Source: Flammeovirga pectinis (lineage in GTDB: Bacteria > Bacteroidota > Bacteroidia > Cytophagales > Flammeovirgaceae). From it: a stretch of 64,000 bases of DNA. The notes under the pieces were generated by a model. That model did not search any database and had not been told where the DNA came from. It worked only from the letters and a program-made list of their open reading frames with translations. Location of the stretch: positions 186,001 to 250,000 of the forward strand of contig NZ_CP034562.1 of NCBI RefSeq assembly GCF_003970675.1, read 5' to 3'. The translations under genes were made by a program, and so were the position numbers. Shown piece by piece: positions 9,215 through 17,227 of this stretch. The stretch's first letter is position 1; every line of letters starts with the position of its first letter.

Positions 9215-11578
9215 ATGATGAAAAGAATTATTTTTTTACTTACTATTCTTTTGACGAGCCATTTACTAATTGCTCAGTCGCTAAACTCAGTAAACTATCC
9301 GTATGGTAACATGCCAAGTGCAAGAAGCAACAGTGCCGCAATGGCTTCTTATAATAACTGGAAGAACGGTTATTTAGAGTATTGTAACGAAACAGGAGAA
9401 TTTAGAGTTAGGTTTGATAAACCTAGCCAATCTGTTTCTGAAGGTATTGCATACGGTATGCTTCTATCTGCTTATGCAAAAGACAGAGATGTATTTGATG
9501 GTCTAACAAAGTACTACAACCGTTTTAAAAATGCGGATGGTGTAATGGATTGGAAAATCCAAGGTTGTTGGGAAGTGGCTACAGATTGTGGCTACGGTGA
9601 TGGCCGATGTACGGGTGGTGCTGCCGATGCAGAATTTGATTATGCTTTTGCTTTAATTGTTGCAGAAGCAAATTGGGGTAGCGGAGGCACTCTAAATTAT
9701 GGAGCTTTAGCTAGAGACATGATTGGTATTATTAAAGACAAAGAAATTTCTTCAACGCTTGTTCCTAGACCTGGTCCGGGTTGGGGTGGTGATAACATTA
9801 CTAACCCATCTTATTTTACACCTGCTTATTTTAGAGTATTTGGAGAATATACTAACGATCAAGGCTATTGGAATGGAGTTGTAGCAAAATGTTATGAGAT
9901 ACTAGCTAATATAAAATCAACTTTAAATCCTTCTTATGGATTAGTTCCAGATTGGTGTACTTCGGGAGGATCTTTTTCTGGAGATGCTAGTGGATATTTC
10001 GAAGGAGGAACAAAATATCATTACGATGCTGCACGTACTCCTTGGAGAATGGCAACAGATTATACTTGGTTCGGTGTTTCTGAAGCAGGTGATTACATAA
10101 ACCAAAGTTACCAATTTACAGAAGAAAAAGGTGGGTTAGGAAGTATTGTAGATGGATACAATATGGATGGATCATCTTACGGTACAAATAACAGTGCAAC
10201 TTTCTCTGGATCATTTGCAACATCTTATATGTATGCACCTGCAGGTCAGGATAAGATAGATGGAGCGTATAACTATTTAGTAAATAAATCGCCAAGTGGT
10301 TATTTTAACACTACGTTGTATGCTTTATACATGTTTACAATAACAGGTAACTTCTGGAATCCATTAGAAGGTGGACCTGTAGAATGTACTGCTGTAGCTC
10401 TTCCTGCTCAAATAGAAAGCGAAGATTTTTGTGCAATGTCTGGAATACAAGTAGAAACGACTTTAGACAATAACGGTGGATCTAATATTGGTTATATTGA
10501 TGACGAAGATTGGATGAGTTACAAAATTTCTGTAACAGAAGCGGGAAGTTATAAAGTATCGTATAGAATTGCATCTTTAAACGGTGGTAATGAATTACAA
10601 ATTGATACAGACGCAGGTTCAAATGTTTTAGGAACAGTTGCAATACCTTCTACTGGAGGATGGCAAAACTGGGAAACTGTTGAACATATAATAACTTTAT
10701 CAGCTGGTGAATATGAAATTGGTATTAAAGCAAACATTGGAGGTTTTAACATCAATTGGTTCTCATTTACTAAAAATGGTGGGAATAATATTGCTGTTTC
10801 AGGCTTAAATCTTCAAGCGAATGCTATAACTTTAAAAGTGAATGCTACAACGCAATTATCTGCAGAAGTAGTACCTTCAAATGCTTCAGATAAAAGTATT
10901 ACATGGTCGTCTTCTAACACTTCAATTGCTACAGTAAGCACAACAGGAGAAGTAATAGCTATTGCAAAAGGACAAGCAACAATTACTGCACAAAGTAGTA
11001 ACGCACAAATTAATGCAGCAGTAGTAATTACGGTTACTGAAGGTGGTGAAACTGGAGGTTGTGAAACTTCACAGCCTATAACATTAGATTTTTCTTATGA
11101 TGGTGTAGAGGAACAATGTTGGGTAACTGCTGAAGATATTGATTATATCAATTCTTGGGGAGCACAATCTGTTACAATTAACGGAGTGGATGTAACAAAC
11201 TTATGGATGAATAACCTTCCTGCAAAGCAAGACGGTAAATATTATGTTACTTTTAAAGGACAAGAAAGTTGGGCACATGTAGAGATTATGGGAGCGGCTT
11301 CTAATGGACGTACATCTACAGAATCTTTAGCTTCTAGCATTACAGAAACAGTAGTTTATCCAAACCCTGTTACTGAAGAAGATGTATTTATTAATCATCC
11401 TGCTAACACTATAGGTGCACAAGTAAGAATATTTGATTTGGAAGGTAAAACTATTTATTCTACTCAAACAATATCAAATAAAACACAAATAGCAAGAAGT
11501 GTTTTTAATAAAGGACTTTATATTATTACAGTTGAATATGCAGATAGTATTCAAAAATTGAAATTGATTGTAAAGTAG
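9215..11578 (+). CDS. Secreted multidomain GH8 endoglucanase with CBM6 and T9SS tail
   Basis: A 787-residue secreted enzyme. Order: signal peptide (1-20); GH8 catalytic domain (about 22-382) with catalytic Glu 76 in SVSEGIAYGML and the acidic DAEFDYAFAL segment (Asp 138, Asp 142); CBM6 (about 390-520); Big2 (about 527-608); an unassigned module (about 615-693); and a T9SS type A sorting domain (about 712-787). GH8 enzymes are inverting endo-beta-1,4-glucanases, xylanases or chitosanases; pairing with GH5 favours glucan. The CBM6 matches the N-terminal CBM6 of the GH5 protein closely, yet here it follows the catalytic domain. A second ATG three bases downstream could also be the start. Confidence 0.93.
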   Translation: MMKRIIFLLTILLTSHLLIAQSLNSVNYPYGNMPSARSNSAAMASYNNWKNGYLEYCNETGEFRVRFDKPSQSVSEGIAYGMLLSAYAKDRDVFDGLTKYYNRFKNADGVMDWKIQGCWEVATDCGYGDGRCTGGAADAEFDYAFALIVAEANWGSGGTLNYGALARDMIGIIKDKEISSTLVPRPGPGWGGDNITNPSYFTPAYFRVFGEYTNDQGYWNGVVAKCYEILANIKSTLNPSYGLVPDWCTSGGSFSGDASGYFEGGTKYHYDAARTPWRMATDYTWFGVSEAGDYINQSYQFTEEKGGLGSIVDGYNMDGSSYGTNNSATFSGSFATSYMYAPAGQDKIDGAYNYLVNKSPSGYFNTTLYALYMFTITGNFWNPLEGGPVECTAVALPAQIESEDFCAMSGIQVETTLDNNGGSNIGYIDDEDWMSYKISVTEAGSYKVSYRIASLNGGNELQIDTDAGSNVLGTVAIPSTGGWQNWETVEHIITLSAGEYEIGIKANIGGFNINWFSFTKNGGNNIAVSGLNLQANAITLKVNATTQLSAEVVPSNASDKSITWSSSNTSIATVSTTGEVIAIAKGQATITAQSSNAQINAAVVITVTEGGETGGCETSQPITLDFSYDGVEEQCWVTAEDIDYINSWGAQSVTINGVDVTNLWMNNLPAKQDGKYYVTFKGQESWAHVEIMGAASNGRTSTESLASSITETVVYPNPVTEEDVFINHPANTIGAQVRIFDLEGKTIYSTQTISNKTQIARSVFNKGLYIITVEYADSIQKLKLIVK

Positions 11579-11601
11579 TTCTACATCAAGATCAACAGAA
11601 A

Positions 11602-11638
11602 GAACTTCTCTTCTATACTATAGGGGAGAAGTTTTTTT
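11602..11638 (+). terminator. Rho-independent terminator after GH8 gene
   Basis: The AACTTCTC / GAGAAGTT stem followed by a T run is a near copy of the GH5 terminator at 8842-8878. Confidence 0.88.
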
Positions 11639-11768
11639 ATTCTATTTTTTAGGAAAGAACTAAATTAAAGTTGTTACTTTTAGAGTTAACAATTTTGTAT
11701 GAAAAACATGATTATATTCGGAGTGCTTATTCCTAGTATATTCTAATGATATTTTACTTTTACCAGCT

Positions 11769-14738
11769 ATGAAACAACTAACACTCTTCTTACTTCTAAT
11801 TTCATTAAAAATGTATGGGCAACTTCCCGTTTTCCATACACTCTCTATGAAAGATGGTTTACCTCACAATACAATTAATCAGTTTTGTCAGGATGATTTT
11901 GGGTTTATTTGGGTGGCAACAGATAATGGATTATCAAGGTATGATGCACACTCTTTTAAGAATTATACAAAGTCAACGAGTAAGGGTCTTTCAAACAATC
12001 AGGTACTTTCTCTTTTATACATTAACGAGAAAGAATTTTGGGTAGGAACAGCAAGTTCTTTAGATCTTTTTAATATAGAAGATGATACATTTAAACAGTA
12101 CCCATCAAAAAGTCCTTACAGCAATTATGATGTACCCATAATGAGAATACTTACATTATCTGATTCTATTCTGATTATAGGAACAAACGGAGGTGGTGTA
12201 AGAGGATTTAATAGGCATACTAAGACTTTCTTTTCGATTGTAAATCAGGAAATAGTTAAAGATGTTGGAATAAGAATAGAGAATTTATTTTTAGATAAAA
12301 GAGGGCAATTATGGATTTTTTCTCATGAGAAAGGAATTGTTGTACTGAACCCAAAAATGGATAAAATTGTCTATGAATTTTCTGGCTATGATAAATACGA
12401 ACCATTTTTTGCTTTTAGCGATGCGGAAGATATAGGAAATAATACATTACTTATTTCTTCTTATGGAGATGGTTTATACAAGTATGATATCACAACATTT
12501 CAGTTTTCTAAAGTAAATTATTCTGCTACATCTAAAAGCACGTCATCACTTATTTTTGATTTAGAACAGAGTAATGGTAAGGTCTATATTGCTACAGATG
12601 GGCAGGGAATTTATACTTATGATATAGCAACAGAAAAAAGTACACACTGGAACAAAAAAGTTAACCAGGCTAATGTGTTGGCCAATAATGTGGTGAGATC
12701 ATTATTTATTGATAAAAGACAAAACCTCTGGGCTGGTCATTATCAAGGAGGAATAAGTAGTAAAAAGCATACTAAGGGATTAGAAAGTATTCCCTATAAC
12801 CCAACAGAGAAATATTCTCTAAGTCATTCTCAAGTTTCTGCATTGTTGAATAATAATGATGAACTATGGATTGGTACAGACGGAGGAAAGCTAAATATCT
12901 TATCAGAAGGTACAATTAAAGTAGTAGACCAATTATGTAATCGTGATGTTCCAGAGAAAATTCTAAGTTTATATAAAGACAGTAGAGGATGGATTTGGAT
13001 GGGTACTTATCTGGAAGGAGTATACGTTTATCAGCCCAAAGAAAATAAATTTATTAATATTGAAAAGGATTGGGGAATAGAACTACCAGATAGAGATGTA
13101 CGGTGTTTTTATGAAGATATACACCAAGAAATGTGGATTGGAACACATGGTGGAGGTGTCCTTATTCTTGATTTAAAAGATAAATCTATAGAGCTTTTAC
13201 AATCACATGACCCCAATAGCAACTTATCTATAAATTTTATAAGAGCAATTACTAGAGATAGTTATGGCTTAATCTGGATGGGCACTTCTTATGGTTTAAA
13301 TTGTTACGATCCTGTTCAAAAAAGATGGAGAGTTTACCTGCCAGAAGATGAAAATTCTACTTTGAAAAATGGATATATCAATGCTATTCATGAAGATACT
13401 AAAGGTCGTTTATGGATAGGTACAGGAGAAGGATTGTACCAATACAATAGAAATAAAGATAGTTTTAGTGTACTAAAGAAAAAAGAGGGTTTATCAAGTG
13501 ATATCATCGTGGGGGTTATTGAAGATAATAATCAAAACCTATGGATTACGACAGATAATGGACTTTCAAAAGTAAAGAAAGATGGAACAATAATTCGGTT
13601 TGATGAAAGTGATGGACTTATAGAAAATACTTTTTTTCATGGTGCAGTCGCAAAATCTCCTACAGGAGAAATTTACCTTGGTACAGTAAACGGGTTAGTA
13701 TTTTTTACACCAGAGAATATTAATGAGCAGCACGAAAAAATTGATGTGATTTTTACGGGACTAAAAATATTTAACGAAGATATTTCTGTTGGTAAATTAA
13801 TCAATGATAGAGTTGTTTTAGATAAACCACTTTTAATGAAAGAAGAACTTAAGTTCTTTAAAAAAGAGAATGTACTCACATTTAGTTTCTCTGCTGTTAC
13901 TTACGCCTATTCAGAAAAAGTAACTTTTGAATATTACTTGGAAGGGTTTAATAAATATTGGATCACTTTGCCTAAAGGACGATCTATTACTTTTACCAAT
14001 TTAGACCAAGGAGATTATACCTTACGAGTAAGGGTAAATAATATGGGGCCTTCTCAACCATCAAAAGCAATAAAATTTAAGATACTTCCTCCTTTTTACG
14101 AAACCACATCATTTAAAATAATAATAGGTGTAATTGTGCTCTTCTTATTTTGGTTGTTTTGGCGATTGAGGTATATCAAAATTAAAAGAGAAAATGAGTT
14201 TTTAGAACGAGAAGTAGAACTTGAAAGAGTAAAATCTGAGCAGGATCAAATTAAATTAGAAAAACTACAGTTAGAAAGTGAAGTAAAGGAGAAAAAGGCA
14301 GAATTAGATCTTCACAATACCAAATTGATGTCTAATACTTTACTGATGGTCAATAAAAATGAAATGATGAATCAGGTGAAATCAAACATTAATAATTTCT
14401 CTGATAACATAGAAAATGCAGAAGTAAAGAAAGAAGTAGGAGGGTTATTAAAAATAATTGATACAGGTTTTAAGATAGAAGATGATTGGGAATATTTTGA
14501 ACAACATTTTGATCAAATTCATAAAGATTTCTTTAAAAGAGCAAAAGAAAAATACCCAGACTTAACACTTACCTATTTAAAGTTAATGGCTTATTTAAAA
14601 TTAGAACTAACAACCAAGGAGATAGCTACACTTTTAAATATTTCTACAAGGGGAGTAGAAAAATCTAGGTACCGTTTAAGAAAAAAAATTGGTTTGAATG
14701 CAGGAGAGAACTTTAAAGATGTTTTAGATGATATCTAA
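11769..14738 (+). CDS. Reg_prop/Y_Y_Y membrane regulator with LuxR-type HTH (no kinase domain)
   Basis: A 989-residue one-component transmembrane regulator. A signal peptide (1-17) precedes a long periplasmic region of two-component-regulator propeller repeats (about 25-690), recognisable by recurring LWIGT, MWIGTHGGG and IWMGT blades. Then come a Y_Y_Y domain (about 700-775), one transmembrane helix (about 780-800), a charged coiled coil (about 805-870), and a C-terminal LuxR-like helix-turn-helix (about 925-985; LTTKEIATLLNISTRGVEKSRYRLRKKIG). No HisKA, HATPase or receiver domain is present, so signalling should pass straight to the DNA-binding end. Such sensors in Bacteroidetes usually respond to oligosaccharides. 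It follows the two cellulases by 190 nt and is the leading candidate to bind their TCGTA repeats; that link is inference. Confidence 0.92.
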   Translation: MKQLTLFLLLISLKMYGQLPVFHTLSMKDGLPHNTINQFCQDDFGFIWVATDNGLSRYDAHSFKNYTKSTSKGLSNNQVLSLLYINEKEFWVGTASSLDLFNIEDDTFKQYPSKSPYSNYDVPIMRILTLSDSILIIGTNGGGVRGFNRHTKTFFSIVNQEIVKDVGIRIENLFLDKRGQLWIFSHEKGIVVLNPKMDKIVYEFSGYDKYEPFFAFSDAEDIGNNTLLISSYGDGLYKYDITTFQFSKVNYSATSKSTSSLIFDLEQSNGKVYIATDGQGIYTYDIATEKSTHWNKKVNQANVLANNVVRSLFIDKRQNLWAGHYQGGISSKKHTKGLESIPYNPTEKYSLSHSQVSALLNNNDELWIGTDGGKLNILSEGTIKVVDQLCNRDVPEKILSLYKDSRGWIWMGTYLEGVYVYQPKENKFINIEKDWGIELPDRDVRCFYEDIHQEMWIGTHGGGVLILDLKDKSIELLQSHDPNSNLSINFIRAITRDSYGLIWMGTSYGLNCYDPVQKRWRVYLPEDENSTLKNGYINAIHEDTKGRLWIGTGEGLYQYNRNKDSFSVLKKKEGLSSDIIVGVIEDNNQNLWITTDNGLSKVKKDGTIIRFDESDGLIENTFFHGAVAKSPTGEIYLGTVNGLVFFTPENINEQHEKIDVIFTGLKIFNEDISVGKLINDRVVLDKPLLMKEELKFFKKENVLTFSFSAVTYAYSEKVTFEYYLEGFNKYWITLPKGRSITFTNLDQGDYTLRVRVNNMGPSQPSKAIKFKILPPFYETTSFKIIIGVIVLFLFWLFWRLRYIKIKRENEFLEREVELERVKSEQDQIKLEKLQLESEVKEKKAELDLHNTKLMSNTLLMVNKNEMMNQVKSNINNFSDNIENAEVKKEVGGLLKIIDTGFKIEDDWEYFEQHFDQIHKDFFKRAKEKYPDLTLTYLKLMAYLKLELTTKEIATLLNISTRGVEKSRYRLRKKIGLNAGENFKDVLDDI

Positions 14739-14924
14739 TATCTAAACCTGGACGAAAACTGTACTACTATAGAAATTTCATGTTCGATAGTGAACAAGTG
14801 TAAATAATTAAATAATCTATTTTGATACTTAATTAGTTGATTATTAATATGTTGTATTTTTATGGCATAACTATGGATTTACTATAGACAAATAACAAGT
14901 GTCAAATTAATTACATACATTACT

Positions 14925-15326
14925 ATGAAAACTCTAATTACATCTTTAATCGCAACATTATTTTCTATTACGTTATTTGCTGCTGCACCAGTTGAAAAAC
15001 CTTCTGATGCATCTGCTGAAAAATTAGTGGAAATGATAGAAAATACAACTTCTTCTGATTGGGCAACATACGCTAAAGCAGCAGAATTATCTATTAACTG
15101 GAATGCAGATTTAGCATTAGCAAAAGAATGGATAGACCATGCAATTACTGTAGAAAGAAATCATAAAACATTAGAAATATTAGGTGACTATTATGTTCGT
15201 TTAGGTGACGAAGAAAAAGCATTTGCAGCTTATATGGAGGCAATTGAAATTAATATTACTAACACAGAAAACTTAGACCGTTTACAAAGAAAAGTAATGG
15301 TTTACGCTAAAGAACTTAAGAAATAG
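14925..15326 (+). CDS. Secreted TPR-like protein, function unknown (133 aa)
   Basis: A 133-residue protein with a clear signal peptide (MKTLITSLIATLFSITLFAAA, no lipobox Cys). The helical remainder has TPR-like spacing, clearest in LGDYYVRLGDEEKAFAAYMEAIEI (split here at about residues 85-108). One or two TPR units probably form a small periplasmic interaction scaffold. It follows the regulator by 186 nt on the same strand and has its own terminator. I do not recognise a specific family. Confidence 0.8.
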   Translation: MKTLITSLIATLFSITLFAAAPVEKPSDASAEKLVEMIENTTSSDWATYAKAAELSINWNADLALAKEWIDHAITVERNHKTLEILGDYYVRLGDEEKAFAAYMEAIEINITNTENLDRLQRKVMVYAKELKK

Positions 15327-15356
15327 TATTAAGTAGTTAAGTAAAATTGAATTAGT

Positions 15357-15397
15357 ATCCCTGAAGTGTATTTAGTTACATTTCAGGGATTTTTTTA
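15357..15397 (+). terminator. Rho-independent terminator
   Basis: The hairpin CCCTGAA / TTCAGGG with an inner TGT/ACA pair and a 7-T run, just after the TPR-like gene. Confidence 0.85.
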
Positions 15398-15503
15398 TGT
15401 TTTAACTGATTTTAGAAATCGTAATTAAGTGAATATTTGCTCATTTAAATAGTCAACATCTTTCACAATGTTTTTACCTTTACATACTATTTTTAAAGGA
15501 GCT

Positions 15504-15914
15504 ATGGAAGAGAGAATAAGAAGAACGGTTACAAAGCAATGTAAGGTGATTTTTCCTAATACATTGAACGCTAATAATACTTTATTTGGCGGAGAAGCTA
15601 TGAAATGGATGGACGAAGTAGCGTATATAACAGCAACGAGGTTCACGAGGCAGAAAATGTTTACTTTAAAAACGGAAGATATTAAGTTTTTAAAAACGAT
15701 TGCACCAAATAGCATAGTAGAAGTAATTGGTAGGGTAGAAAAAGCCGATCCTATTAAATTGCGTGTGGTATTAGAAATGTACGCAGAAGATATGTTTTCT
15801 GATACTAGAGAAAAAGTAATGGAAAGCGTATTTATTTTTGTAGCGTTAAATGATAATAATAAGCCTGTAAGAATTGATTACAGTAGGTTCGAAAGAGAAT
15901 TTGCCTTGGCTTAA
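15504..15914 (+). CDS. Acyl-CoA thioesterase (hotdog fold, YciA/BACH-like)
   Basis: A hotdog-fold thioesterase expected to hydrolyse acyl-CoA in the cytoplasm. FPNTLNANNTLFGGEAMKW and the following MDEVAYITATRF are the typical first helix region, with the likely catalytic acid in GGEAMKWMDE. The ATG at 15504 gives a 136-residue protein starting MEERIRRTV, which matches how relatives begin. An in-frame ATG at 15468 would add 12 residues (MFLPLHTIFKGA) that look like leader sequence. It is monocistronic with a strong terminator after it. The acyl substrate is unknown. Confidence 0.88.
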   Translation: MEERIRRTVTKQCKVIFPNTLNANNTLFGGEAMKWMDEVAYITATRFTRQKMFTLKTEDIKFLKTIAPNSIVEVIGRVEKADPIKLRVVLEMYAEDMFSDTREKVMESVFIFVALNDNNKPVRIDYSRFEREFALA

Positions 15915-15931
15915 TAAAATATTCAAATCAG

Positions 15932-15978
15932 AAAGAGCGTATCATCTAACAAATAATTGATGATACGCTCTTTTTATT
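15932..15978 (+). terminator. Rho-independent terminator
   Basis: A 15-bp stem (AAAGAGCGTATCATC and its complement) with a 12-nt loop and T run, directly after the thioesterase gene. Confidence 0.9.
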
Positions 15979-16129
15979 TTAAAGGAATAATTTCTGGTGT
16001 TGATATAATAAATAGAGGTTAAACCTAAACCTAAATCAACATTAACGCTTATTACAAAAGTAAAAATGTCTGATTCTCTTTTGGAGATGTCTTTAATATG
16101 TAAATCGTTCATCTTCAATCAAAAACATT

Positions 16130-17041
16130 ATGAATACCAAAAAAATACTTTTTGCTGCACTAGTTGCACTTAGCTTTTCATGTTCAAAAAATAAAGAAAC
16201 AGATATTACTCCTAAAAAAGATATTGAAGGTTTTCGTACCGAAGAAGTTACTAGTAAAGTAGATAAGAAAGCAGATAAAGAAAATAGTTTAGTTAAAATA
16301 GCAGGTTTAAATAGTCATATTTCTAATACAGGTATTGTTGCTTATGATTATCCAGGGTCACCTAAGGGGGCTGAGTTATTAACTAAACAAGAATTATACG
16401 ATTTAATTAATAAATCTTCTATTTCAGCTGAAGAAAAGAAATGGGCAGATGGGTTTATTTCAGAAGTAAATAAAGCAAGAGAAGCTTATAGAAATGGAGC
16501 TGCAGCTTGGGAAAGTTACCTTAAAGATTATTTAGGAGTAGACTTAAGCAAGAAGTTAGTTCAAAACCAAATGAGTTATGCAGAAGTAACTAGTCAGATT
16601 TCTAAAACTGGACATAATCCTCAGGATGTTACTTATGATGAGCAACTTACAATTGGATGTTATAAATGGAGTGTATTTTATCTTTCTCATGTAAATAGAA
16701 TAGATAATTGGGAATTCTACGCAACAGCGGATGGTAGACCTGCTGAAAATGGAGTAAAATCTCTTGATGGACATGGTGATTTTAGTACTGATCCTAAAAG
16801 ATGGATTGGTTTTGAATTAAGTAAAAAAGAAGAAAAAGGTTCTGCAGAAATAATGGGTCCTAGATGGAAAGCTGATAGCGATCCAAAACACGCAGTAAAA
16901 GGATGGATTGTTGATGATGGAAATGGGCCTGCCAATAATGGAACATGGGGACATAGACAAACTATCTTAAACGAAAAATTAACGAAAGCTGGTGGTTACG
17001 GTGATAGCGTAGAAGGTGCCGGAATGGGACGTTTTAAGTAG
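16130..17041 (+). CDS. Lipoprotein with CAP/SCP-like C-terminal region
   Basis: A 303-residue predicted lipoprotein (MNTKKILFAALVALSFSC, Cys 18) with a charged linker. A helical middle region holds EVNKAREAYRNGAAAWESYL. Near the C-terminus, TWGHRQTILNEKLTKAGGYG resembles the WGHRxNILNPxxTxVG signature of CAP/SCP (cysteine-rich secretory protein-like) domains. The rest of the CAP consensus is hard to match by eye, so the family call is tentative. It sits alone, convergent with the giant adhesin gene across two hairpins. No enzymatic function is claimed. Confidence 0.82.
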   Translation: MNTKKILFAALVALSFSCSKNKETDITPKKDIEGFRTEEVTSKVDKKADKENSLVKIAGLNSHISNTGIVAYDYPGSPKGAELLTKQELYDLINKSSISAEEKKWADGFISEVNKAREAYRNGAAAWESYLKDYLGVDLSKKLVQNQMSYAEVTSQISKTGHNPQDVTYDEQLTIGCYKWSVFYLSHVNRIDNWEFYATADGRPAENGVKSLDGHGDFSTDPKRWIGFELSKKEEKGSAEIMGPRWKADSDPKHAVKGWIVDDGNGPANNGTWGHRQTILNEKLTKAGGYGDSVEGAGMGRFK

Positions 17042-17074
17042 AAAAGACATACATACATAACTAACCTACAAACA

Positions 17075-17115
17075 TATACCCCTCTTTGTTGAAAAATGAA
17101 GGGGGTATTTTTTTG
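17075..17115 (+). terminator. Rho-independent terminator after CAP-like lipoprotein gene
   Basis: The stem ATACCCC.. / ..GGGGGTAT with an A-rich loop followed by a T run. Confidence 0.75.
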
Positions 17116-17173
17116 TTTAAGCACAATAGGATTAAAATATAATTATTTTAATTCTCTGATCACTTCAATTTAT

Positions 17174-17211
17174 AAAAAAAGCCCTTTATCCAGAAGGATA
17201 AAGGGCTTTTT
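17174..17211. terminator. Bidirectional terminator between convergent genes
   Basis: A perfect stem AAAAAGCCCTTTATCC / GGATAAAGGGCTTTTT with loop AGAA. It has T runs in both directions, so it can serve both the lipoprotein gene (plus) and the giant adhesin gene (minus). Confidence 0.93.
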
Positions 17212-17227
17212 AAGAGCTGTTTTTTAT

